Shown: positions 1 through 11,502 of the stretch, piece after piece
Layout: each line of letters opens with the position of its first letter
Position numbering within the stretch: position 1 is the first letter of the stretch
Source: Apricaphanius iberus
Lineage: Eukaryota > Chordata > Actinopteri > Cyprinodontiformes > Aphaniidae
Length of the DNA stretch: 64,000 nucleotides
NCBI GenBank assembly: GCA_028564705.1
Contig: JAPXFQ010002085.1
Span: 766,001 to 830,000, forward strand
Reading direction: 5' to 3'
The notes under the pieces: generated by a model
What the model saw: the letters and a program-made list of their open reading frames with translations, nothing else
What the model was told of the DNA's origin: nothing
Databases searched by the model: none
Made by a program: the position numbers and the translations under genes

Positions 1-204
1 GTAGCAACAGTAGACAGTCGCCTGCATCGTGTCAATGAATTCAAAGTAATCCCTCATACTGAGCAAACATGTTGCGACAGTGGAGAGGAAAAACTCCCTT
101 TTTGACAGGAGGAAACCTGCAGAACCAGAACCTGGCTCAACGATCATCTGCCACGACTGTCTGGGGTTTATGAAGACAGAGAACAGACACAAAAAGAACA
201 AATG

Positions 205-345
205 GTGTTTTTTCCACTAGTACATACTTGGCCCAGCTCTTCTGGGCCCCACTTGGTCCTACTTAGCTGTACTCGGCCTTGGTTGGTTTTCCACTGCAGG
301 GACCAGACCAGCTGGGACCATCTCCAGTTGGTGAGCTCATCATAT
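205..345. repeat. Dispersed teleost repeat fragment (unclassified)
   Basis: The block contains two similar phrases, ttttccactagtac and ttttccactgcagg, around a stretch rich in cttgg/ctcgg triplets (acttggcccagct, actcggccttggt). This layout resembles the short non-autonomous repeats scattered through teleost genomes. Termini and a target-site duplication could not be fixed, so the class is left open. Confidence 0.35.
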
Positions 346-1829
346 GTCGGGCAGCCCCAGAGTATCTAGTTACACAAGGCATTTAGCTTTTGTTGAGTCC
401 AGATAAAGTACTATGAAAACGTGTATGTTAAAACTGCAAAACAAATCCTATAGTTAAATAAGTGGATATGATTAACATTAACTGGTGTGTCATAACATAG
501 TAACTTTAACAACTGTATTTAGTTTAACTTTATCGTAGATTTGCTGAATCCATAGCACTTTCTATATTTTACTTCCTATTCATCTTTACAAATTAACATT
601 TTCCCAGGAGTCCATAACCTACACTGCATGCCATGTGATCTAAAAAACAGAAATAAATGTAGGTTTTAGAGAAATGTTCCGGTATATCAGCCAGGGCATT
701 TGTTGCTATCAGATTGGAAAAGGTTGCCAATCTCTGATCTATTGGATATAATTTATGTACAATACCTCCCAGCACGACAGGAAGATTTGATTGAAGGCAG
801 CATCGTGTCTTCTCCACCTGTTCCAGTCCATCAGAAGAACAAACACGTGATTCTGCTGGTCCTGGTCCTGTTTGTGTCGCAGTGATTAATGATTGGTTGT
901 CTTTGGAGACAATCTTCCCCCTGCCAAGACAAAAAAGGACAAGTTGTTGTTGAAGTGGTTAAGTAAACTCCAGCTAAAAAAAATTAAGAATTGAGGGTTT
1001 TTTTGCAACTGAGCAGAATAATGTACAAATATTTCCAGAATGTGCCTGTGTAACATGAATGCTCTGTAGTTTTCAAGAACAATTTTAGTATTCTGAGCAA
1101 ACAAGTGTGCTGACTGGACTTTCATAGTACTTTGCTTACATTGCCTTTAAAAACATGCACATTAAGAATTCAAATTAAAGAATGAAGACACAAATATACC
1201 GTACTGTACACCAGAAAATTTAAGTGGGGATGTGGAAGGTTGTAAAGAAGAGAAGAGAGAAGGTGTTCGCAATCTCTGTTTTAATAGCTAACTTCCAACA
1301 GCTCAAAACACAAGACAACCAGTTAAAAACTTTTTGCGCTCTTTTTTTTGACCCGGAAACAAAACATCCCAACTCCTTGAACAACAGTCCTTCACAATAA
1401 GAGCCTGCCGCCTTGTGTGAAACTATACAGTTAGTGTCCACCACAGGGACATGCATATTTACAAAAAAAAAATAGACTGTAGCATCACAGCATATTTACA
1501 TAACTGAAAACAAAAAAGCACAGTCATAATGAAGATGATATTCAAATGAATAGGTTAATTTAATGAATAAAATGTACAACCAACATGAGCTTTGTTTCTC
1601 ACCGAGGGCATCAGACATGGTAACCTGCATGGTCTCGGCTTAGACAACAGCCTTGTCCAGTTTTTAGCCACAGATGGTCAGGAAGGAGAGGCTGGACAGC
1701 CTGGATGGTCCAAATTAAGCAGAGACTACCCCTCACATGTTGGAAGAGACTAGAAGAAAAGATTAACACAACTTAAGCACAAAAACATGGTGTAGTAGCA
1801 TAGCAAATAATGAAAACACAGAGAGCACA

Positions 1830-2480
1830 GTGTTAGCATCGATGCTAATTAGCTTTCCTGTTGTTATGGGGCAACTGTGGCATCTGGCCTTCTTTCTTTG
1901 TTCACAGTGTGTTTAAAACATATAGGACAAGTAACTTATGACTAAAGTCACACACACCCAAAAATTTACCATCATATGTTGTCCGCTGCAGCACGGCTAT
2001 GGAAAGCCTTTCCCAAACGTTGCTCTCTGGTCAGTAGGCTGATGTAAGGGCACTGTAAGCTTCTATAATTTTAGCCCTAGTGTACATATAGTATTCTTAA
2101 TTCAGTTTTATAAATGTTTCCGCAGGGAATTGAATGCTTCTTTATTTCCTGCTCTAACTACGTCCAAATATTTTGCCTTGACGCGTTTCACCATTGTGAT
2201 CCTCGTGAAGTGCGGTATTCAGACTTCAGCTTCCTCCATTTCTCTCAGCATTGCTTTGGCGTGCTGGTAGCCATGAGAAGCCATCAGTTCCACCTAATGC
2301 TCTCAGCTGCTGCTCCTCCTTCATCTTGTTCTTTATCCTCAATGCCTCTGCTGTGTATTGAGAGTACTGCGTTGGATTTCAGCCTGATTTTGTCCTTTTT
2401 TCAAAATCCTATCTTATGTTCAATCAGGTCCCCCTCGATGTAATCCTCCTCACGGAAGTGCGCACTACTAATCACCGAGT
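1830..2480. repeat. Dispersed repeat shared with 31150-31440
   Basis: Several phrases recur in the same order and orientation in both places: gatgctaa-tagctt, gtgtttaaaacatatagg, taacttatg-ct-aa, and then a stretch reading aagtgcg-tat-c-gatttcagcttcctc. The family is unknown. No protein motif is seen in it. Confidence 0.5.
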
Positions 2481-3344
2481 TAATGGACACTGCTGCCAGT
2501 GTAATCCTGCCTTTTCATCTGGACAAATCTCACCCAAGCATGGAAAGCTGGATTTTCTGTGCTGGAAATCAAAAAAACACGCTGTCCAGAAAAAATGTTG
2601 TTCGGACAACCCCCACATGCTCAAATATTTACCATATTTAAGCTTTTTGAATTAGCTTTTCCTGGGAAGAAAAGCCTCTGAGTTTGTTCTCCTCCGTATA
2701 CGTCTCATGTCACGTAACTCCGAAAACGTGCGTTTTTTGAAAGCTGATTTTCATCCCTTGATTTGGTACTTTAAAACGCTCGCTAGTTATTTGGCAACTT
2801 GAGAGGATAACCAAAGTCTCTCTATAACCTTGAAAAAACAATTCTGCCATTTAAAACAACATTAACAATGCCCTTTAATATCTGCTCTGCTTAGCAGGAT
2901 CTGGGCTGGCCGAGCTGCAGCATGCTTGGCTAGAAGCACTCTAGTTCGACTGCAGCCATGTTGCTGAGTTAAAGCAGTAACAATAATACATGCTCCATGT
3001 TGGAGTCTCAAAGTATCCACTAACATCATAAAAAGTCACTATATTTGTCGCTGGTCACGTGTTTTTTTTTTTTGGTGAAAAAACAGTCACTAGAGGAGTC
3101 TAAACTCTCATCAAATATAGAAACAGTTCCTGCAATGGAAGCATTTTTCCTATCTGAATGGGATAGTCACATTACTGTAGGCTACATAGATGTGTGACTC
3201 AAGGCAGAACTCATTTTTTAAAGGGGCGTGAGCACTGGTAAACTGAGAAGCATGTTTTAATATTTTTTAAATAACAAATTTAAAGGGAAAATGACTTCGG
3301 TAAAACTCATACATTTCGGTATCTGTACATTTTCTGTAGCCAGT

Positions 3345-4533
3345 CAGGGTCCGAAATTAAAATTTTCAGTCACCGGCCAAGATGGCTGGTAGATTAAAAA
3401 TATTTACCGGCCAGGCATATTTTATACCGGCCGAAATTCTAAATCATTTTTGCACAGATATACTAAAACACATTATTCCATTATATGATATTATGTTGGA
3501 GCTAAACCCTAAGGAGTGACAACTTCAAAAATAGTTAATAAGAAAAACAACATTTTGGTCCGTTCTGATTTTTTTAAAATATATATAAAAAAAAAAAGCA
3601 AAGATGCATTTTTGAATTTTACAGAATATATTTATTTGACATAACAGTCTATAGCAATAACGTAGCTAAGTTAACAAATTAAACAGTCCCTCCACTTTTT
3701 TGTGAAAAAAGTTGCAATGTTTTTATTTGTGGTTTTCTATTACATTGTCACATAAACCTTACTTTAAATGTAATTTTAACTAATGAAAACAGTAAAATAG
3801 GACCAGCTCAGATTGGGTCCCCACTAAACGAACACGTTTGCTTTCATTTTAGTGCTACAGTCTAAGACCCACCCTGGGCCCTTTTAGCCCCTCTATTTAA
3901 CCTCCTAGATACGTACGCGCCTGCTCGGCAGCACTGATAGGAATAGCCACTCATTAATCTAAAAACTCACATGAGTCTCTTTGTCAGGAGAGAGTGAGAA
4001 AGGATATTTTCCTAATTTGGTCGCAGTGCATTATTAAAAGTCTGTTGATTTATCACGCTGTAAATTTGGCCAAAAGCATGACCAGCTGAAACTAGACTTG
4101 AGGTCGGTTGAAACAGTTTTTAATCCTAAATTACTCGGAGGATTTAAAAAGTAATTGAAACTACAACTTCTTTCAGTTAGACTGTTCTGAAATCTTGCGG
4201 CTCACTGCTGCGTCACTAATTACAACTGTTTGTTTTCCTCATTCGACACATGAATCATGTAGTTGACCTATTTTGGATTCAAATGGTGAATTTCGCCAAC
4301 AGGTGAACTATTTTCATGTCCGGAATGAGGAAACTTGCGTATGTTGGTGTAACCTACATCACATGCAGACAGCAGAGGAGTGTCACAGAAATCCTTAGAA
4401 ATGAGGATTAATATACATAACTAATTTGGTGCAAACATTTACTCGCCATGTGGCATTTGGCGCTCAAATTTTACTCTGCAAACTGAAAATTTGCTCCCAT
4501 TTGGCGAGTGGCGAGTGTTAATTTCGGACCCTG
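3345..4533. mobile_element. hAT-like non-autonomous element (MITE), 1.19 kb
   Basis: The left end reads CAGGGTCCGAAATTAA and the right end is its exact reverse complement, so the terminal inverted repeats match over 16 bp. Inside each end is a subterminal block with ggcca/ggcga-type phrases. No transposase frame is present. The 8-bp flanks (tagccagt and cgcccagc) share only the central CCAG, so the target duplication is degraded or the ends are off by a base. CAGGG termini and an 8-bp duplication are usual for hAT elements. Confidence 0.7.
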
Positions 4534-6574
4534 CGCCCAGCCCAAGACATAGCTAAATTAACCATACAGGCAACAGTCACAGAAAAATGCTGTAAGCTCA
4601 CAACATTATTCTTTCAAAAACTTTATGATAAAGGTAGGGTTATTGCAAGATGTAATTTTGGAGCCGTCATCGGAACAAAGAAGATAAAACCCTTTCTGAA
4701 AAGTGACAAAAGAATACACACATAGGTAGATGATTTAAGTTTTAATTTTTGCTCACAGTTCAGTGAACCTGTTGAAGATGATTTCCTGAGTTCTTTTACG
4801 CCATTAAGACCTTTTTGGCCTAAGATGAAAAGACATTTTGACATAATACTTTACTCTCTCTCTTCTTGTCTTTCAAAACACACATACATACATCCACAAT
4901 GTTCCAGCTCAACCTATTAATGTCTCATTGTCGTACCACCAGCTTTAGGAGACTGTCCCCATTTGGAACAAGACACTCAGGACCATCACAGTGATCTCAT
5001 TCCCTGGCATCGCTCCTTTTTGTCCCACTCTATTGCTGTTGCTCACTTTTATATCTTTCCCCTCTTCGTCTTTTATGATGAAGATGATGTCTGTGTCCAC
5101 TGCTGCGATTCGTCCCCCCTCTCATCCACGCTGCAATGTCTCTAGGCAAATATGATGATGAGCTTGCTGCCTCTGTCTTCTCCTGTGTCTTTCATTGGTC
5201 CTTATTCCCTCCCCCTCTCTTCTTCACACATTTAGTCCACTGTAATAAGGTTTCTTCCTAATTTATGATAGCCTTGGCACCTGACTGCAGAATTATACCG
5301 ATGGCTAAAAAACATAGAAAGCAAATGAGGGTGTAATAGTGGCAGAGTGGGGCCCTGGCTCCCTAATTGAATTAAAAGAAATGGGTAAGATAGAGAGAGA
5401 GAGCAAGAAAAATAGACGAGTACATAGTGATTGAGCAGAGAAGGCAGATAGGGAACTGGGGAAAAGTGGAAAACAAAACAGACAATGTAAAAAGAATAAC
5501 TTTGGAAATCCATAAAGGAGTGAAGGAGGCCAAGACTGCTAAATCAAAAAACATCAGACAGAGACGAGTAAAGCTTAACAATTAGAATAGACCGGGTCTG
5601 TTTGCCAAGCTCGTGAAATTTGCTTAGCAACAGTAGCACGAAGGACAAAATACAGTATTTTAAACACACTTTAAATCCATTTGGATACAGATTGTCATGC
5701 TAACGAGAGAATAAAATGACCCAGTTGAGTCATGTTTAGGTTAAGTCTTAAAGCATACAGTCTGTTTGAAGTTAATTGTCCTTGAACATTGACACTGTTT
5801 AACATCTGTGGGCCACCTTGATTAATTTAAAGTGTAGCAATCAATTTGAATTGCAGACTTCCAGCTCAAATTCCATTGTTTCAGCTAAAAAGGTCTTGAC
5901 TGCTTATTCTAGCAGGGTCGCTTGGGGCCTGGCACCTATCTCCAGGAGTCATTGGGCAAGAGACAGAATATGGCCTGGACAAGTCACCAGTTAATCAAAG
6001 CAGTTTTCCACCGAGGTAGTTTGTTGTCAGAGTCTGACTTTGAGCCGGTTCTTTGGTGTTCCCCTGCCAAAGCACCCGTTTCTTGGTTCCAGACCGGTGC
6101 TTAACCTGGCATCAACTCATTGTTTGGCCAGAGCTGGTGTCTTTGGTAAGAACCACTTTCTCCCTCTGCCCTTTTGGTGACTCAACCAAAGTTTTGGGAG
6201 CAGGATAACAAAATTACAACCACAATTTTCATTCATGACAATGGAAGTAACCAAGAACATGTTATGTACACATCTTTGCAAATACAGCAGTGTGGAAGCA
6301 CAACAGTAGCACTTGTAAGGGCCAAATAAACTAAAATCTCTCTTTCTGTTCGTGTACATCCCATTTTAGTCTCACCCTGTGGGCACATACACTTGCGTTG
6401 CTACACTTTAAACGAAGATATGATGCAGAATTCACTGTGTCCCGCATCAGTGGAAATGCAATCGGTTTTTTGAAAGAACTGGCTAAGGACTACCTAAATA
6501 CCGTCTATGTCACCAGCACCAAACTAGCACAGGTTCTTTTACAATGGAAAACCCCTGACAAAGACTCACAGCAC

Positions 6575-6780
6575 AAGCAACCATGCGCACACTCACTACT
6601 AAGGGCAATTTGGACTTACAAAGGATTTCACATAAATTTTTTTGGGCAAGAAGGATGGAGGAGTACCTGTAGAGAACCAACACATGCACTGGAAGAGCAT
6701 GCAAACTTCATGCAGAAAACAATTAATCTGGATCCCATTGAACCCCAGTGCTGAGAACCAGTCCACTGTGCTAACCAAGA
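6575..6780. repeat. Degenerate teleost dispersed repeat
   Basis: The stretch holds the phrases cacactcactactaagggca, gagcatgcaaacttcatgca and gtgctaacc in order. It resembles the widely dispersed fish repeat with 'acatgcaaactccacacag', here heavily mutated. It opens a 118-codon reading frame (6398-6754) that I regard as fortuitous. Confidence 0.5.
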
Positions 6781-7612
6781 TTGTTAAAATTAAATAAGAA
6801 AATAAAAAATAACCCTAATAATTAAATGGATTATTTAGCCTTGATTAGGCAGTCTCAATAAAATCCAGAGACATTAGACTTCCTTTTTTTCCATTCGCAC
6901 ATAAAAAAAGAAGGTTCTGTAGCTGTAGCCACTTATCCTCAAGGATACAGAAGCTTGACTCATAATTTACAGATTATGATAAGATACATTTGATATCAGC
7001 TGCTTTGCTTTAAAATAAGAGAAAAATAAAAGATGACACATTTGCAGCTAAATATGTAACTGTTTAGCTAAAAGCTGAATGTCATGGCTGCACATCTACC
7101 AGCTGCAGGAATTTAGAAAAGTAGCTGTCTAAAAAGAAAGTTGTATATTTGCTTTTTTATCCATTTACTGTGTTTGTAATCTATATGAGATCTTGAATCT
7201 ATATAAGGTTTGACTTCAATTTTGCCTGAGAACATTTGCCTTTTTTTTTTTCTTTCAAAAATGAAAAATACTCTTAAGACGAGATGAGTTCTACTTTACT
7301 GAACTTTGGCTGTTCATCATGAAGTTTTTGAGTTACTTTTAAAGGTTTTGTAAATTATATGTAAAATTATAACATGTAAGTTTTTTTTTTCATCTGTTAA
7401 AATCCTGATTTATTAGTCACCTGGGATTAAATCTGCAGTGCTGTAGTTATCTTTACATGTTCAAAACAATTTATTTTTATATGTGGTATAATCTGTCTTG
7501 TTGTGTACAGCTGATTTAATCCAATCTTGGTGGTTTTCCGAAGTTAGGATTGTTTATAAATACTATTCCTTGTTTATGCTCATTTCCTCACTACTTTTAC
7601 GCCGCTCCTCAG

Positions 7613-7750
7613 GTGTGTTGACTGGTCTCACTCCATCAACCCAATACACTGTCACTGTAAGTGCATGTAGTCCTGCTGGCTGCACTGAGAGTCCTGTTTT
7701 TGACAGTGGTGATGACGATGTAAAATCAAGCTTCCAAACCCCCGAAGAAG
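7613..7750 (+). CDS. ush2a: ush2a exon 1 of window: FN3 domain, C-terminal half
   Basis: The exon has an acceptor ctcctcag|GT and a donor GAAG|gtaaaa. It is 138 bp, entering with two bases of a split codon and leaving with one (phase 1-1). The translation includes VLTGLTPSTQYTVTVSAC followed by SPAGC, which are the E-F-G strands of an FN3 domain. The L-T-G-L-x-P-x-T-x-Y core is present, and so is the C-x3-G-C pair that in usherin FN3 domains is thought to form a disulfide. The N-half of the domain must lie in an exon to the left, not found here. Usherin is a large extracellular protein of photoreceptors and hair-cell ankle links. Identity is inferred from the repeated usherin-type motif across eleven in-phase exons; another FN3 protein is possible but less likely. 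Confidence 0.85.
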
Positions 7751-8903
7751 GTAAAAAAAAACATGCAAATGCAAATTTTTCTTTACACCTATAAACACAT
7801 TTTTTTTATTTATGTTTGATACTGATAAATGACACTTGTTGCATTTTCACAACTAAACACACTTGTTATTACACATATCCTATAAGTTTTGTAATTTGTT
7901 TTTTGAAAGATAAAAAAAGGATGAGAAAAAATGTAGACCAAGTAAAACCAGAAGGGAATGACTGTTAATGGAATATGGAAAATACGAAAAGAATGAAGTA
8001 ATTATAAAGCAAATGACAGTTTGGCAAAATATGATCTAGCTTAGATTATAAAAGATTATAAAGAAATATAAACTTGACTGAGAAAGGGAAAGATTTTTCT
8101 TTATTTTTTAGTCGCAGCATTAATCTGTGTTGGAGTAACCAGCCTTGTTGGGAAGATAATGTGACGGCAGGGGTCAGTACAGACTCTGCAAAAATCAATC
8201 TGATGCTAAAGGGAAGAAACAGATTACTGTATTGATTTCTACAGAGCAAAATGTTAAAGCAATGAAACATGTCAGGGAGACTCAAGAAAAGAAAATGTGT
8301 TCAAAACTCTTTTCATTAATGCTTACGGTGCAGGCACAATTTTACTCCCTGGTGAAAACATCTTTGTCACCTCTGGTAAATGTATCACAGAGCACAAGAG
8401 CTAGAGTTTCTCATATTGTACAGGTTCACCTAATCAGACACTGATACTACACAACAAGCTTTCAAAAATGTTATTTGTAATGCTATTTGTAATTTATTTT
8501 GGTTCACAAATATTACTGACTTTTTTCAATAATTTATTCTTTCCTTAAACCAGGTAACTATATCCTTAAAACAACAAAGTAACTTTCAAGAGAAAACCGT
8601 ACAAGTTGAGATGACTTGGAACTATCCTTGTAGGATTTCCAAACCACCTGAAATTACCCCTTTTAATGCGGTGGAGCAGCAGATATTTTCCTTGTCTTTT
8701 GTCTTTCCAGATGTTATCAATAAAAATGTCCTAAACTTGAATAAAACATTAGGGATAAAAAAAAAAAAACTATGAATGAGCATATCATATGTATTCCTAT
8801 GAAAGCCGATGGCCTCCTGCTTTAATTTTTTCATTGAGTGAGCCAATATATTTATAGATTCACAAACATTCATAGTTACGTTTTTATTTTACCACAATTT
8901 CAG
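7751..8903 (+). other. Intron between ush2a exons 1 and 2
   Basis: This AT-rich intron starts with gtaaaa and ends with an accacaatttcag acceptor. I see no exon, RNA gene or recognisable transposon in it. Confidence 0.75.
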
Positions 8904-8979
8904 TTCCAGATGCGGTGTCTCCTCCAATTGTGGTTGCATCTCCTTCGGCTTTGTTTTTAAATTGGGGACCACCAGTAAG
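8904..8979 (+). CDS. ush2a: ush2a exon 2 of window: FN3 domain, N-terminal strands
   Basis: The exon is 76 bp with acceptor aatttcag|TT and donor GTAAG|gtaatg, entering in phase 1 and leaving in phase 2. The translation is a PDAVSPPIVVASPSALFLNW segment then GPPV, the A and B strands of an FN3 domain with the invariant tryptophan. The last codon is split as AG|G and completed by exon 3 (23223) to give R-P-N-G, the usual usherin turn. The following intron is 14.2 kb, the second longest stretch between exons here. Confidence 0.88.
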
Positions 8980-9333
8980 GTAATGTACATTCTCCTCTGT
9001 TCTAGTTTCCCTTTAACATGCAAAAACCTAACATGAAAAAACCTGTTTATTTAAGCTGTTTATGTTAATTATTGGTAACTTATAAATAACATTTTAGTCT
9101 ATAGCTTATATACATATAACATACACATGCATAAACATAAATATGCATGGAAATGCTTCCAAGAATCTTGTGCCCAAACGTTTTTTAATCACCTAAAAGT
9201 GAAAAGTTTGACTTCAGTCAAGACTACTTTGTCTAAGAGTGTTCAGGAAGCTAGAGAACTGTTTACACCCGAAGGAATGTGCAGCCAGTGCAGAGGTAGC
9301 ATAGGTAGCAGATGCTTGTTTGGAGAAATAGAG

Positions 9334-9573
9334 TAAGCTGGGCAATTAATCACATTTTAATCAAAATCGCGTTATTAAAAAGCTCTTTACGATAATCGAG
9401 GTGTGTTTCTTTTTAAATAGTTATGCCAACTGACCAATCCAGTCGCCGCCATCGCCTTGTTGTCACACTAACTGGCCAATTAAGTTGCAGAAAAAACATG
9501 CAGTGCTGAGAAGCAGGAGGCCCCCGCTGGTAGGTAAAACGAAAAGGCCTCCTTGAAGTAAAATTGACAAAGA
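9334..9573. repeat. Left inverted repeat of a hAT-like element
   Basis: The block begins AGCTGGGCAATTAATC and contains atgccaactgaccaatcc, gcagaaaaaacatgc and gaagcaggaggccccc. The same phrases occur in the same order on the opposite strand at 15829-16067. The two blocks therefore form inverted repeats of about 240 bp bounding a 6.7-kb unit. A GGGCTGGGCAAT terminus is common among hAT elements, but no hAT transposase lies between, so the family is tentative. Confidence 0.65.
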
Positions 9574-10339
9574 TAACCAAATTGTTGCCACTGACTACAT
9601 CTAGCAGTTAGCCTTAGCACACAGTAACGTGATGTTAACAATACAACAGGAACTTTACACACGATTTGTGTTCAACATTAATAGTGATGGCTATTTTAAT
9701 AATTTTTTTATTGTTTTGATTAGATAATCTAGAATCTAGCCTCTGACTGTCTTCAAGCACAGCACAAAATCAACAAATTCCACCTGCAATCTACCAATGA
9801 AAATACACCTAGGGAGTGACGTGAAAAAGTAGTGACGAGAGGACAATTGGACAGTCGCAGTGTCAAAACTGGCACCAATGGAGGCTACACGCAAGAACAC
9901 ATTGAGCAACAAAAAAGTATACTTTATTGAGCTTTAGCAGGAAACACAGTGTATATTAAATTTTATTATTGCCATCTTGGGTATCTTTTGGCTTTTGGAA
10001 CAAATGCTTTTCGACAACATATGCTTTGTGATGTTGGCCAGCCATTTTAGAGCAGGATATCATCCATTTTGAGTCGCTGAAATCTTTAGCCATACAGTGT
10101 GGCAGCTCTAGAGCTTGCATAGTGCAAGAGTAGTCTTTTGTGATGGAGGAAAAATGCACTGCATGAAACAAGTTTAAAAGAAGAAGGGAAAAGCAGTTTT
10201 ATTTGATTATTCTATTTTTATATTATTTTATACTTGTGGAGCATCATTTGTCTGCAGAAGACAAGATGGGCCCTACTATAAATATTATTTCATGAGACTA
10301 CCCACTCAGACAAGTTTGGAGCTACTTGAAGTCCTTCAG

Positions 10340-11460
10340 GAAAAGTTTATATCCATTCGCTATCAGTGTATATCCATTTAAAGGGAGTTAATGGAGGCAC
10401 TAATATACAGTCTCTAAATAAGGCATTATCTGCCACAAAACTCCTTAGTTTGCCCAATGTTTTGTTACCAATATTCCCCTCTGTTAGTTCAGAGCATTTT
10501 GATGATGCTCTGAGGATGCATCTCAAGGACCTACCCTTAAAAGATGCACACCACCCTGTACGGGATGCGTCCATTTTTATCCCTTTTCTGTTCATAACAA
10601 CACACAGTGGGGCCCACTGAGTGAGAAAAGAAGGCTTTCTCCACCAATTCAGTGACATCACACAATCTGCATAGATCCGGAATGCGGTGCTGCAGGTAAC
10701 GTGTGCAGCTTAGCCCCAGGTTTGCTACCCAGCACTAAAAGTCTTTCATACACAGGCGAGCTAGGGGAACGGTGACCAGAGCTGGGGTCATGAGGCCTAG
10801 CAACCTGAGATGTACTTTGAATGCGAGAGAGTTTTTCATCTGAAACAGGACTAGGGACGACTTGAAAGCTGTTATATGGTCCTTGGACAGGTGAGCTCTG
10901 ATTAAACTGATGAAAAATTAAACTTTAGGGACAAACCTATGAAAGGGGTGACCTGAGGGGGAGTCATTGAGGTTTTTTCCTGGTTTCTTGCAAAACGAAC
11001 GGCTGCCAGATGCTACAAGTTTTCTGGTGTGGTCTAGAGTTCCTTTTCTTGAGCTTGCTACCAGACTCCAGTAATCAATGTACGTGGCAATTAGAAGGTT
11101 TTCCCCCCTGAGAGGAGCAATGGCCACATCTGTTCATTTTACTAACAAGGGGTCAAACATAGATTGTACAGGTGCAGTTTTTATTTGTACATCACGCTCT
11201 GAAAAGCAAAATGCAGGAACTCCCTGTGTAGAATATACTGTATAGTGGTATGTGGAAGAACTCATCCCTCAGTTGGTGGAAGTGAACCAACTGAGGGATG
11301 AGTTCTCAAGAACCTGAGCTGATTCCCCTGAGCCATTGAGTTTAGCACTGCCCTAAACAGAGGTGGTGCCACAAAAAACTGGAATCTGTATCCAATGTTT
11401 ATAGCTTTCAACCACTGTCTGAGGCCCCACATGCCCACCAGTTTTCCTGTCTTGTGGAGA
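10340..11460 (-). pseudogene. DIRS-type retrotransposon pol remnant (RT and RNase H)
   Basis: Read on the minus strand, broken frames follow the order of a DIRS-type pol. Near 11340-11450 is QWLKAINIGYRFQF, an RT N-terminal segment. At 10918-11127 is IAPLR, then IATYIDYWSLVASSRK, the RT palm with the expected Y-I-D-D reading YIDY. Near 10740-10830 is HLRLLGLMTPALVTVPLARL. At 10347-10661 is WWRKPSFLTQW and then MDASRTGW, matching the RNase H TDASxxGW motif. Several stops and shifts separate the pieces and the catalytic aspartate pair is lost. DIRS elements use a tyrosine recombinase instead of an integrase; none is recognisable here. The rest of the element appears at 14690-15430. Confidence 0.7.
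11258..11305. repeat. Perfect 20-bp hairpin with 8-bp loop
   Basis: The left arm (11258-11277, gaactcatc...agttggt) is the exact reverse complement of the right arm (11286-11305). The loop is ggaagtga. The hairpin lies inside the decayed DIRS pol remnant, where surrounding sequence is heavily mutated, so perfect pairing suggests a recent templated inversion or duplication. Confidence 0.85.
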
Positions 11461-11502
11461 CATCATCTACTACAATGGAACTCTCCATGGGTGTCACACC
11501 TC

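Larger units (their letters stand above)
1..7612 (+). other. Intronic sequence upstream of the first visible ush2a exon
   Basis: No coding exon could be supported here. The first visible exon (7613) begins with two bases of a split codon, so an upstream exon ending in phase 1 must exist, probably left of the window. Contents seen: a GC-richer dispersed repeat around 205-345, a repeat at about 1830-2480 that resembles 31150-31440, a hAT-like MITE (3345-4533) and a degenerate dispersed repeat around 6575-6780. The remainder is AT-rich and I see no other feature in it. Confidence 0.6.

Noticed and set aside
2114..2655. Two overlapping open frames of 109 and 79 codons
   Set aside because: Low-complexity Ser/Leu/Cys composition and repeat overlap; no conserved motif.
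6398..6754. 118-codon open frame on the plus strand
   Set aside because: Overlaps a degenerate dispersed repeat, has no domain pattern and no splice context.
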